A stretch of 15,910 nucleotides of DNA from assembly GCA_011052165.1 (NCBI GenBank), contig DRJN01000062.1, positions 1 to 15,910 on the forward strand, written 5' to 3'. This DNA comes from Gammaproteobacteria bacterium (GTDB lineage Bacteria > Pseudomonadota > Gammaproteobacteria > UBA6429 > Thiohalophilaceae). The translations under genes were made by a program, and so were the position numbers. Below, one piece after another: positions 7,099-13,796 of the stretch (position 1 is the stretch's first letter; the number at the start of each line of letters is the position of its first letter). A model generated the notes under the pieces. That model was not told the DNA's origin. It did not search any database and was given only the letters and a program-made list of their open reading frames with translations.

Positions 7099-7113
7099 AA
7101 ACCGTTAGCCGGT
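7099..7113 (-). terminator. Weak hairpin at the 3' end of the DUF gene
   Basis: Read on the minus strand, AACCG, loop GCTAA, CGGTT then TTC overlaps the TAA stop of the small DUF gene. The stem is 5 bp with a very short T-run. It would serve as a weak terminator at the convergent junction with the HDOD gene. Confidence 0.3.
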
Positions 7114-7451
7114 TACAGATCGACCGGCAGATAGAAAAACACAAATCGCCCGGTCTCGATATCCACCATCAGGGTCGCACCGTGATTGACACCGTAATCC
7201 ACATAACCGGGAACGGCGCTGTCAAGATGGCATTCACTGGCGTGCTGTGGCGACTCGAAATCGCGGTCGCGATCATACCAGGACAGCAGCATGTATTCGC
7301 CCAACCGCGCGTTCGCAACGGCATTGGCCAGTTGCATGGCGGCACGATAATCGACCGGCGACGGATCGGGATTCAGTTTTACCTGTATCACGCCGGTCAG
7401 GTTTAGCGCACCGGACCACCGGCAGGACGAATTGGCGGTGGGTTCAGACAT
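7113..7451 (-). CDS. Small conserved protein, DUF5619/AF1514-like
   Basis: With the ATG at 7451 this gives 112 residues. The core (from about residue 20) reads VIQVKLNPDPSPVDYRAAMQ, then GEYMLLSWYDRDRDFESP and GVNHGATLMVDIETGRFVFFY. I recall this pattern from the AF1514 family (DUF5619), found in archaea and anaerobic or sulfur-cycle bacteria; the assignment is from memory and the function is unknown. There are no membrane segments. The longer frame to 7499 adds residues with no support. M17 of that frame was chosen because AGGGA lies 8 nt upstream, and because an upstream 23-codon ORF ends exactly over this start. An intermediate ATG at 7457 is also possible. Confidence 0.75.
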   Translation of the reverse strand: MSEPTANSSCRWSGALNLTGVIQVKLNPDPSPVDYRAAMQLANAVANARLGEYMLLSWYDRDRDFESPQHASECHLDSAVPGYVDYGVNHGATLMVDIETGRFVFFYLPVDL

Positions 7452-7515
7452 TATCATATTCCCTGTTTCGTGGAGAGATCTTCCTGACGTATATTTCAAA
7501 AGAAATATCGCTCAT
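7444..7515 (-). CDS. Upstream 23-codon ORF overlapping the DUF gene start
   Basis: On the minus strand an ATG at 7515 is preceded by GAGGA with a 7-nt gap, a better ribosome site than that of the DUF gene. It encodes 23 residues beginning MSDISFEIYVRKIS and ends with TGA at 7446-7444, overlapping the DUF start region (AATGTCTGA). A 7-bp hairpin with a 4-base loop (ATATTTC / GAAATAT, 7491-7508) lies inside it. It may be a leader ORF that couples translation to the DUF gene, or the remnant of a longer frame broken by an indel. Its existence as a translated peptide is inferred, not shown. Confidence 0.4.
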   Translation of the reverse strand: MSDISFEIYVRKISPRNREYDNV

Positions 7516-7751
7516 TTTGTTATCCTCAATTTAATGTGTATTCTTTAAATTTGCAATATCCTTTCCACCCCGGCAGCCAGGGCGTGCCGCGAGAACCCTG
7601 CTCTATCAGCACAACAGGAAGGTAGCCGTGCCTGTCCACCGGAAGACATTGGTGCCCGGGGTATGAGATGTTTTTGAAGGCTATTACTGATCCTTCACAT
7701 CATCTGATATATATTTAAAAAAATTTCATTTTGATAACGAGGAAAACCACC

Positions 7752-8168
7752 ATGACACAGGCGACAGTAAAAGGAAGTTGTTTATGCGGTTCTGTTCAAT
7801 ATGAAGTGACCGGGGAGCCGAAACGGTTTTATCACTGTCATTGTCAACGTTGTCGTAAGGCGACGGGGACAGGCCACGCGAGTATTATATTGATAACACC
7901 GCAAACCAGTATTACCTGGATCAGGGGCGAAGAATTGTTGGCGCGCTATAAAGTGCCGGAAGCGGAACGGTTTTTCAATTGTTTTTGTCAGCAGTGTGGC
8001 GGGCCGATGCCTCGGGTTGTGCCTGAACTGGATGGTGTGTTGATCCCCGCGGGTTCACTTGATACGCCGGCACCCCTTTTACCGGGGGCGCGCATTTTTT
8101 GGAATTCTCGCGTACAGTGGTCCTGTTCGGATGGTTTGGCTGCTTTTGCTGAATACCCGCCGGGCTAA
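7752..8168 (+). CDS. GFA/CENP-V family zinc-binding protein
   Basis: A 138-residue protein of the GFA (glutathione-dependent formaldehyde-activating enzyme-like) family. Zinc ligands are visible in CLCG (residues 10-13), YHCHCQRCRKATG (about 31-43) and NCFCQQCGG (about 79-87). The fold is small and beta-rich. Named members bind glutathione and assist formaldehyde oxidation, but that activity has been disputed and many homologues have no known role, so only the family is called. The start at ATG 7752 has ACGAGGA (7737-7743) upstream; the frame extends to a TTG at 7731 with no support. It is convergent with the PhoH gene, and the two stop codons share the bases CTAA (8165-8168). AT-rich DNA upstream (7700-7735) probably holds its promoter. 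Confidence 0.88.
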   Translation: MTQATVKGSCLCGSVQYEVTGEPKRFYHCHCQRCRKATGTGHASIILITPQTSITWIRGEELLARYKVPEAERFFNCFCQQCGGPMPRVVPELDGVLIPAGSLDTPAPLLPGARIFWNSRVQWSCSDGLAAFAEYPPG

Positions 8169-9577
8169 AGCACCTCGGAAGAATAATCCGCCAGCCGTGA
8201 GCGTTCACCCCGCACCAGGGTGGTGTGACCACTGTGGTTCCAGTTCTTGAAGCGATCCACCACATAGGTCAGGCCGGAGGTGGTTTCCGACAGATAGGGG
8301 GTGTCGATCTGGGCGATATTGCCGAGACAGACGACCTTGGTGCCGGGACCGGCGCGGGTGATCAGGGTTTTCAGTTGTTTGGAGGTGAGATTCTGGGCTT
8401 CGTCGATAATAATGAAGCGGTTGAGAAAGGTCCGTCCGCGCATGAAGTTGACCGAACGGATCTTGATGCGCTTGCTGAGCAAATCCTGAGTGGCGGCTTT
8501 ACCCCAGTCGCCTCCCAGATCCGTGTCGGTAAGAAATTCCAGGTTGTCCATTAATGCGCCCATCCACGGTGCCATTTTTTCTTCTTCGGTACCGGGCAGG
8601 TAGCCGATGTCTTCACCCACTGGCACGGTGACGCGGGTCATAATGATTTCAGTATAACGTTTCTGTTCCAGGGTTTGTTCCAGTCCTGCGGCCAGGGTGA
8701 GCAGGGTCTTGCCGGTGCCGGCCATGCCGAGCAGGGAAACAAAGTCGATTTCCGGATCCATGAGCAGGTTGAGGGCGAAATTCTGTTCGCGGTTGCGGGC
8801 GCGAATCCCCCAAACGGTATGATCGTTGCTGGTATAGTCGCGGGTGGTTTCGATGATGGCGGTATCATCATTGATTTCACGAACGATAGCCTCAAAGTCG
8901 CCGTCAGGGGTGTATATGAACTGGCTGGGGATCCAGTTCTCTATTTCGGGACCATGCAGCCGGTAGTAGGTATGACCTTCTTCGACCCAGGAATCCAGCT
9001 CCTTGCCGTGGCTGTCCCAGAAATCGCTTTCCAGTTCGCAATTGCCCTTGTACAGCAGTTCAACATCTTCCAGTACCTTGTCGTTATGGTAGTCTTCAGA
9101 ATGCAGGCCCAGGATCGAGGCCTTGATGCGCATATTAATATCTTTGGTGACCAGAGTGATGCTGTGGTTATTAAATTTGCCTTGCAGAGACAGGGCGGTA
9201 CCGAGAATATTATTGTCGGGCAGGTTGCCAGGCAGGTATTCCGGCAGGGTATCGGGGTAGGCGCGGGTTTGGAAAAACAGGCGGCCGGTTTCGCTGTTTT
9301 CGTCATTATCGTCATCGTTCCCGTTCCCGTTTAGCCGGTAGATGTCGAGATTAATGCCGTTTTCGATTTCCTCCTTGCTGGCATTACTCATCAGCTCATC
9401 GATGAAGCGGCTGGTCTGACGGGCATTGCGGGCGACTTCGGAATGGCCTTTCTTGTTGTGGTCCAGTTCTTCCAGCACCATCATGGGCAGGTATAGGTCG
9501 TGTTCCTGAAAACGGAACAAGGCGGTGGGATCATGCATTAATACATTGGAGTCAATGACGAACAGACGTTTATTCAT
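8165..9577 (-). CDS. PIN-PhoH two-domain protein (PhoH2-type ATPase)
   Basis: A 470-residue protein with an N-terminal PIN-like ribonuclease domain (about 4-155) and a C-terminal PhoH ATPase domain (about 245-470). The PIN acidic residues are visible at D9 (VIDSNVL), E36/E37 (LEELDHNKKG), D121 (DNNILG) and D146 (TKDINM). The ATPase has Walker A GMAGTGKT (284-291) and Walker B FIIIDEAQN (388-396, D392/E393). PhoH2-type proteins have been reported as ATP-dependent RNA-unwinding ribonucleases; the role in this organism is inferred. An odd Asn/Asp-rich insert (NGNGNDDDNDENSE, 83-96) lies in the PIN domain. No strong ribosome site precedes the ATG; its start overlaps the stop of a bcp remnant by 8 nt, so translation may be coupled. 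Confidence 0.92.
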   Translation of the reverse strand: MNKRLFVIDSNVLMHDPTALFRFQEHDLYLPMMVLEELDHNKKGHSEVARNARQTSRFIDELMSNASKEEIENGINLDIYRLNGNGNDDDNDENSETGRLFFQTRAYPDTLPEYLPGNLPDNNILGTALSLQGKFNNHSITLVTKDINMRIKASILGLHSEDYHNDKVLEDVELLYKGNCELESDFWDSHGKELDSWVEEGHTYYRLHGPEIENWIPSQFIYTPDGDFEAIVREINDDTAIIETTRDYTSNDHTVWGIRARNREQNFALNLLMDPEIDFVSLLGMAGTGKTLLTLAAGLEQTLEQKRYTEIIMTRVTVPVGEDIGYLPGTEEEKMAPWMGALMDNLEFLTDTDLGGDWGKAATQDLLSKRIKIRSVNFMRGRTFLNRFIIIDEAQNLTSKQLKTLITRAGPGTKVVCLGNIAQIDTPYLSETTSGLTYVVDRFKNWNHSGHTTLVRGERSRLADYSSEVL

Positions 9578-9761
9578 TATGGTGTGTTTTTCTCTTTGTA
9601 GATAGATATGTGAAATTCATCGCAGAGAATGCGCAGGCGCTGTCTCTGGGGTAGAAATAGAGCACTGCATTTTTGTTTTTGAAGTTGGACTGGCTGATGT
9701 CTTTGTCGCCCGTGGCGGGCGGGGCGAAGTTGGGTATTTTTCGACCAGGTTTCACTGTCAC
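9570..9761 (-). pseudogene. bcp: Truncated Bcp/PrxQ peroxiredoxin remnant
   Basis: A 63-codon frame (GTG start at 9761, AAGGAACGG-like ribosome site upstream) whose first ~42 residues match the N-terminus of the bacterioferritin comigratory protein family: GRKIPNFAPPATGDKDISQS then AVLYFYPRDS. Intact Bcp is about 150 residues and continues with the peroxidatic TPGC(T/A) motif. Here the reading passes into SACAFSAMNF, lacking the TPGC context, and stops after 63 residues over the PhoH start. Everything after the catalytic loop is missing, so peroxidase activity is not expected. A complete bcp next to PhoH and dapA is a common gammaproteobacterial arrangement (recollection), which makes in-place deletion likely. 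A frame-shifted sequencing artefact would not explain the absence of about 90 codons. Confidence 0.75.
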
Positions 9762-9902
9762 ATCAGTATCCGTTCCTTAATAAATGACTGAGCCATCTTA
9801 AACTACAGGAGGCGGTAGGCATACCGGCAATTTCCGGATTTTTTTCTCTTGTAGGGGATTTCTTCGTGATGATGACGGGATTAGAGACTTGTTGGCTACG
9901 CC

Positions 9903-9931
9903 TTGTCAGCAGTCGGCAGGCCAAGTAATAT
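9903..9931 (+). promoter_or_regulatory. Candidate sigma-70 promoter of dapA
   Basis: TTGTCA (9903-9908), a 17-base spacer, then TAATAT (9926-9931). The -35 box matches 5 of 6 and the -10 box 4 of 6 consensus bases with ideal spacing. Transcription would begin near 9938, giving a very short leader before the ATG at 9954. Confidence 0.45.
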
Positions 9932-9953
9932 GTGTTTTTTTGTGGAGAACGGC

Positions 9954-10835
9954 ATGTTTCAAGGCAGTATGGTGGCGCTGGTCACGCCGATGCACGAGGA
10001 CGGTAGCCTCGATGAGGCGGCACTGGCGAAGCTGGTCGAGTTCCATGTGGACAATGCCACCGATGCCATCGTTACCATGGGCACCACGGGCGAGTCGGCG
10101 ACCCTGGATACCGCAGAACATTGTGCCGTTATCAGGCAGGTGGTGGCGCTTGCCGCCGGTCGGATCCCGGTCATTGCCGGCACCGGCTCCAATTCTACGC
10201 AGGAGGCTATCGAGCTGACCCGTAGCGCCCAAGAGGTGGGTGCGGACGCCTGTTTGTTGGTGACGCCTTACTATAACAAGCCCACCCAGGAAGGCCTGTA
10301 CCAGCATTTCAAAGCGGTGGCCGAGGCGGTGGCTATCCCCCAGATCCTTTACAACGTGCCGGGGCGCACCGCGGTGGACATGTTGCCGGACACCGTGGTG
10401 CGTCTGGTGGGGATTGAAAATATCGTGGGCATCAAGGAGGCCACCGGTGATCTGGAACGTGCCCGCGAGTTGATCCAGCGTTGTGGCGACGATTTTGCCG
10501 TGTTCAGTGGGGATGACGCCACGGCCATGGAGCTGATCTTGCTGGGCGCGCGGGGTGATATTTCTGTTACGGCCAATGTGGCGCCGCACGATATGCATGA
10601 AATGTGTGCCGCCGCACGGGCGGGCGACAGGGAGAAGGCGGTGGCGATCAATGCGCGTCTCATGCCTCTGCACACCGGCCTGTTTTGTGAAGCCAACCCG
10701 ATTCCGATCAAATGGGCGCTGTATGATATGGGGATGATAGGGACCGGCATTCGTCTGCCGTTGACCCCCCTCTCCGAAGCGTATCGTGGTAAACTTCATC
10801 AGGCCTTGCAACAGGCCGATATTCTTCAGGCCTGA
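9954..10835 (+). CDS. dapA: 4-hydroxy-tetrahydrodipicolinate synthase
   Basis: A 293-residue enzyme condensing pyruvate with aspartate-semialdehyde, the first committed step to diaminopimelate and lysine. All key residues fall at the E. coli numbering: T44/T45 (GTTGE), Y107 (PYYNKP), Y133 and R138 (YNVPGRT) and Schiff-base lysine K161 (GIKEATGD). The start at ATG 9954 follows TGGAGAA (9942-9948); the 17-residue extension to TTG 9903 overlaps the promoter and is not conserved. It heads a conserved dapA-bamC-MBL-purC block. A perfect 8-bp hairpin covers its stop codon. Confidence 0.97.
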   Translation: MFQGSMVALVTPMHEDGSLDEAALAKLVEFHVDNATDAIVTMGTTGESATLDTAEHCAVIRQVVALAAGRIPVIAGTGSNSTQEAIELTRSAQEVGADACLLVTPYYNKPTQEGLYQHFKAVAEAVAIPQILYNVPGRTAVDMLPDTVVRLVGIENIVGIKEATGDLERARELIQRCGDDFAVFSGDDATAMELILLGARGDISVTANVAPHDMHEMCAAARAGDREKAVAINARLMPLHTGLFCEANPIPIKWALYDMGMIGTGIRLPLTPLSEAYRGKLHQALQQADILQA

Positions 10836-10849
10836 TGACGAATCAGGCC
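10829..10849 (+). promoter_or_regulatory. Perfect hairpin across the dapA stop codon
   Basis: GGCCTGAT (10829-10836) and ATCAGGCC (10842-10849) are exact reverse complements with a 5-base loop GACGA. It spans the dapA stop and lies 24 bases before bamC. No T-run follows, so it is more likely an intercistronic processing or mRNA-stability element than a terminator, tuning bamC relative to dapA. Confidence 0.5.
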
Positions 10850-10872
10850 CCGAATTCCCTCAGGTAGAAAAA

Positions 10873-11973
10873 ATGTCAGTACGTTTGATCCCAGGCAAAA
10901 ATCTTGCCCTTCTAATCTTGTCACTCGCTATGATGGCCTGTTCATCCACTGGCCCCCATTATGAGGGGGATTACAATGTTCAAAATGAAAATGGCAAACC
11001 ACTGGAAGTGCCACCGGGCCTGGTCTTACCCAGGGGCGACGAGAGCCTGAAAATACCGTCGATTGCCGCCGAACAGACCAGCATTGCGTCCTATGAGAAA
11101 AAAGGGACGGTGAAAAACCGGGACGGCTCTTCGGGAACCGCGACAGCGGGTGTGCGTATGCGACGCGATGGCGCAGTGCGCTGGCTGGAATTCGACGCGC
11201 CGGCGGATAAAGTCTGGTCGAAACTTGAGTCCTTCTTCAAGTCGCTGGGATTCAAGATTGTTCACGAAGACAAGAAGCTGGGCATGATGGAGACCGACTG
11301 GCAGGAGAACCGGGTGAAACTGCCCAGCGACTGGTTTTCGGTTATTTTCAACAGCTTTTCTTCTGCCGGTCTGAAAGATCGCTATATCGCTCGGTTGGAG
11401 CAGGATGGAGACAAGACTCTGCTGTTTATTACTCACCAGGGCCTGCGTGAAAAGCATATCGAGGACGACACCAGCGATGCGGATGATACTTATTGGGAGT
11501 ATCGGAAGTCCGATCCGGGTCTGGAAAGGGAAATGCTGATGCGTTTCCTGATCTTCCAGGGGATCAAAAAGAATACGGCAAAGGCGATTACCACGAAAAA
11601 GGAAATTTCGCATGCCAAACTGGTCGAAGAGAAGGGCAACCTATACCTGAACGTCACTGAGACTTTCCCGCGCACCTGGCGGCGGGTGGGTCTGGCCATG
11701 GATCGCATGGGTATCCATGTGGATGATCGCAATCGTTCCGCCGGGGTGTACTATTTCTCTCTGAATAAGGACTTCCGTAACCAGGAGGATAAGAACTGGT
11801 TTGAAGGTATCTTCGGTAATGATGTCGTGGGCGATAATAATGCCTTTATCCTGAAACTCGACACAGAGGACGATGTTGTGCAGATCTCCATGCGCCGCCG
11901 GGGGGGGGGTCAGATTCTCAACTCTAAATTATCCAGGTTGATCCTGACCAAACTACAGAAATATCTGAAATAG
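10873..11973 (+). CDS. bamC: BamC (NlpB) lipoprotein of the outer-membrane assembly machine
   Basis: A 366-residue lipoprotein. The signal peptide (1-22) has a hydrophobic LALLILSLAMMA core and the lipobox ends at C23 (MMAC-SS). Then comes an unstructured segment with PLEVPPGLVLPRGDESLKIPS, corresponding to the BamD-binding N-terminal region, and two helix-grip domains (about 110-215 and 250-366), the second starting with YLNVTETFPRTWRRVG. BamC is an accessory subunit of the BAM complex that inserts beta-barrel proteins. The pairing dapA-bamC is the same as in E. coli. ATG 10873 was chosen for the signal peptide; the frame extends into dapA. A run of ten G at 11900-11909 lies near the 3' end, with the frame intact. 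Confidence 0.92.
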   Translation: MSVRLIPGKNLALLILSLAMMACSSTGPHYEGDYNVQNENGKPLEVPPGLVLPRGDESLKIPSIAAEQTSIASYEKKGTVKNRDGSSGTATAGVRMRRDGAVRWLEFDAPADKVWSKLESFFKSLGFKIVHEDKKLGMMETDWQENRVKLPSDWFSVIFNSFSSAGLKDRYIARLEQDGDKTLLFITHQGLREKHIEDDTSDADDTYWEYRKSDPGLEREMLMRFLIFQGIKKNTAKAITTKKEISHAKLVEEKGNLYLNVTETFPRTWRRVGLAMDRMGIHVDDRNRSAGVYYFSLNKDFRNQEDKNWFEGIFGNDVVGDNNAFILKLDTEDDVVQISMRRRGGGQILNSKLSRLILTKLQKYLK

Positions 11974-11983
11974 CCGGAGTCAT

Positions 11984-12742
11984 ATGCGTTTCGCCTCATT
12001 GGGTAGCGGTAGCAAAGGCAATGCGACATTGGTGCAGGCAGCCGGAACCTGTGTGATGATTGACTGTGGTTTCAGTCTCAGGGAAACCGAAGCGCGCCTG
12101 TCCCGCTATGGCCTAGAGGCCACGCAGCTGGATGCGATTCTCATCACCCATGAGCATGGGGATCATGTTCGCGGCGCGGGACCACTGGCGCGCAAATATA
12201 ATATTCCGTTATGGACCACACGGGGTACGCACGGCAAGGCGGTGCTGGGTGTACTACCCCGCCTGCATTACCTGGATGTGCATCAGGGTTTTGAAATACA
12301 GGATCTGGCGATTCAAACGTATCCTGTTCCTCATGATGCGCAGGAACCCTGCCAGTTTGTCTTCACCGACGGGCAGAAGCGGCTGGGCATGTTGACCGAT
12401 ACCGGTACGATTACACCCTATATCGAAACACAGCTGGATGGCTGTGACGCCCTGTTACTGGAATGCAACCATGATCTCTCGATGCTGGAGCAGGGACCGT
12501 ATCCCTTCTCACTCAAGCAACGGGTGGCGGGTCGCCTTGGGCATTTAAGCAACGACCAGACAGCGGCATTGCTGGGGGTACTGGATCACCCGCGTCTGAA
12601 GCATCTGGTGATCGCGCACCTGAGTGAACAGAATAATACCCCGGCTCTCGCCTGCGATTCCCTGGCAGGAACAACGGGCTGTGAGCGTGATTGGATTAAA
12701 GTCGCCAGCCAGGACACGGGTTTTGACTGGTGCGAAATTTAG
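11984..12742 (+). CDS. MBL-fold metallo-hydrolase (YycJ/WalJ-like)
   Basis: A 252-residue metallo-beta-lactamase-fold protein. It opens with MRFASLGSGSKGNATLV, typical of the YycJ/WalJ group, and has the metal motif THEHGDH (H56, H58, D60, H61) plus downstream ligands in LTDTG (about 138-142) and a later HLSEQNN near residue 211. Members have been proposed to be nucleases, for instance in mismatch repair; substrate is unknown here. The ATG is 10 nt after the bamC stop with CCGGAG just upstream. The gene is commonly found between bamC and purC in gammaproteobacteria (recollection). A strong terminator follows. Confidence 0.9.
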   Translation: MRFASLGSGSKGNATLVQAAGTCVMIDCGFSLRETEARLSRYGLEATQLDAILITHEHGDHVRGAGPLARKYNIPLWTTRGTHGKAVLGVLPRLHYLDVHQGFEIQDLAIQTYPVPHDAQEPCQFVFTDGQKRLGMLTDTGTITPYIETQLDGCDALLLECNHDLSMLEQGPYPFSLKQRVAGRLGHLSNDQTAALLGVLDHPRLKHLVIAHLSEQNNTPALACDSLAGTTGCERDWIKVASQDTGFDWCEI

Positions 12743-12752
12743 ATTATATGCA

Positions 12753-12793
12753 GGTTGGACTGAATGGGTTTTATGAAGTCCAGCCGGTTTTTA
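12753..12793 (+). terminator. Intrinsic terminator of the dapA-bamC-MBL unit
   Basis: GGTTGGACT (12753-12761) pairs with AGTCCAGCC (12777-12785), a 9-bp stem with one T-G pair and a 15-base loop, followed by GGTTTTT (12786-12792). It starts 11 bases after the MBL gene stop, implying that purC is mostly transcribed separately or by read-through. Confidence 0.7.
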
Positions 12794-12806
12794 ACGAGAT
12801 ATTTTT

Positions 12807-12863
12807 AGTACCTTAGAAATGATTTTCTGTGCATTTTGCAGAAAATTATTTCGTGAAGGTACT
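12807..12863 (+). promoter_or_regulatory. Long hairpin in the purC leader
   Basis: An outer 8-bp stem AGTACCTT / AAGGTACT (12807-12814 / 12856-12863) encloses a 1x3 internal loop and an inner 14-bp stem GAAATGATTTTCTG / CAGAAAATTATTTC (12816-12829 / 12839-12852, one G-T pair) with a 9-base loop. It lies 34 bases before the purC ATG and after the upstream terminator. It could be an RNA leader structure or a small AT-rich palindromic insertion. It does not resemble a PurR box or a known purine riboswitch. Confidence 0.6.
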
Positions 12864-12896
12864 TATCTTGTGGTTTATCCAGGTCAGGACCTCGAA

Positions 12897-13607
12897 ATGA
12901 AAAAACAGGACGAACTCTTTGCCGGTAAGGCCAAGACCGTTTATGCCACCGATGATGCCGATAAACTGATTCTGCATTTTCGCAATGACACCTCCGCCTT
13001 CGACGGTGAGAAAATTGAACAGCTTGATCGTAAAGGCAGAATCAATAATCGATTCAATGCCTTTATTATGGAAAAGCTGAAAGCCGCGGGTGTGGCAACC
13101 CATTTCGAAAAAATCCTCAATGATGAAGAGTCGCTGGTGAAAAAGCTGGAGATGTTGCCAATCGAATGTGTGGTACGCAATATCAGCACCGGTAGTCTGT
13201 GTCGGCGTCTGGGCGTGGAGGAAGGTCTGGATCTGAATCCACCCACCTTTGAATTTTTCCTCAAAAATGATGAACTGCACGATCCCATGATCAACGACTA
13301 TCACATCCTGTCCTTCAAATGGGCAACCGGGGATGAGATTACCCAGATGAAGGCCTTGACCTTCAAAGTCAACGATATTCTGGCCAGCTTGTTTCGCGAT
13401 GCCGGTATGTTGCTGGTGGATTACAAACTGGAGTTCGGACGTTATCGGGGCGCCCTCTTGCTGGGTGATGAGTTTACCCCGGACGGTTGCCGCCTGTGGG
13501 ATATCGAAACCCGCAAGAAGCTGGATAAGGATCGCTTTCGCCAGGGACTGGGGGGGGTGGTTGAAGCCTATGAAGAAGTAGCACAGCGGCTGGGCGTGAG
13601 CCTGTAG
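12897..13607 (+). CDS. purC: Phosphoribosylaminoimidazole-succinocarboxamide synthase
   Basis: A 236-residue enzyme, the usual PurC length. It ligates aspartate to CAIR using ATP in the eighth step of IMP synthesis. Signatures are GKAKTVYATD (10-19), TSAFDGEK (32-39), VVRNISTGSLCRRLGVEEG (92-110), LVDYKLEFGRYRG (about 175-187) and LWDIETRKKLDKDRFRQGLG. ATG 12897 was chosen for its fit to the family N-terminus (KKQDELFAGKAK); the frame runs upstream to 12819 but only through the leader hairpin. A weak AGGAC site precedes the start and lies in a small AGGTC/GACCT hairpin. A run of eight G (13550-13557) near the end leaves the frame intact. Confidence 0.96.
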   Translation: MKKQDELFAGKAKTVYATDDADKLILHFRNDTSAFDGEKIEQLDRKGRINNRFNAFIMEKLKAAGVATHFEKILNDEESLVKKLEMLPIECVVRNISTGSLCRRLGVEEGLDLNPPTFEFFLKNDELHDPMINDYHILSFKWATGDEITQMKALTFKVNDILASLFRDAGMLLVDYKLEFGRYRGALLLGDEFTPDGCRLWDIETRKKLDKDRFRQGLGGVVEAYEEVAQRLGVSL

Positions 13608-13655
13608 CAAGCTGATTTTAAAGAATTAACACAGGGAAGTGTCTTTAATCTCTTT

Positions 13656-13790
13656 GGGTTTAATTCCCCGCTGTTTGCCGCGAAAAACAGTAGGATGATG
13701 AGATGGGTAGAGCGAAGCACGAAGTCCAGGAGGGAAACCCATCAGCAGGGTACCGTTTAATACCCCGCGCCCGCTTGCGGTGGGGCAGTT
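13656..13790. repeat. Cluster of REP-like palindromes downstream of purC
   Basis: Two copies of GTTTAATNCCCCGC (13658-13671 and 13755-13768) lie 97 bases apart. Between them GATGGGT (13702-13708) and ACCCATC (13737-13743) form a perfect 7-bp stem around AGAGCGAAGC-type sequence. After the second copy, CCCC...GGGG (13763-13785) with an inner CCG/CGG encloses GCTTG and is followed by CAGTTTATT, so it may double as a purC terminator. From memory, both GATGGGT...ACCCATC and TTTAATACCCCGC...GCGGGG belong to interspersed intergenic repeat types of gammaproteobacteria. Confidence 0.6.
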
Positions 13791-13796
13791 TATTGA

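Noticed and set aside
7535..7670. Possible short minus-strand coding remnant in the DUF-GFA gap (about 35 codons)
   Set aside because: No homology recognised, no good ribosome site, and it is too short to separate from chance.
8675..9334. 219-codon ORF opposite the PIN-PhoH gene
   Set aside because: The minus-strand gene has PIN and Walker motifs; this frame has none.
9824..9845. CCGG-CAATTT-CCGG followed by a T-run, as a terminator
   Set aside because: The stem is only 4 bp and no plus-strand gene ends upstream of it.
9906..10811. 301-codon antisense ORF opposite dapA
   Set aside because: dapA on the other strand has every catalytic residue; the antisense frame has no recognisable domain and reflects codon bias.
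12846..13610. 254-codon antisense ORF opposite purC
   Set aside because: A shadow of a clearly identified purC; no domain or ribosome site.
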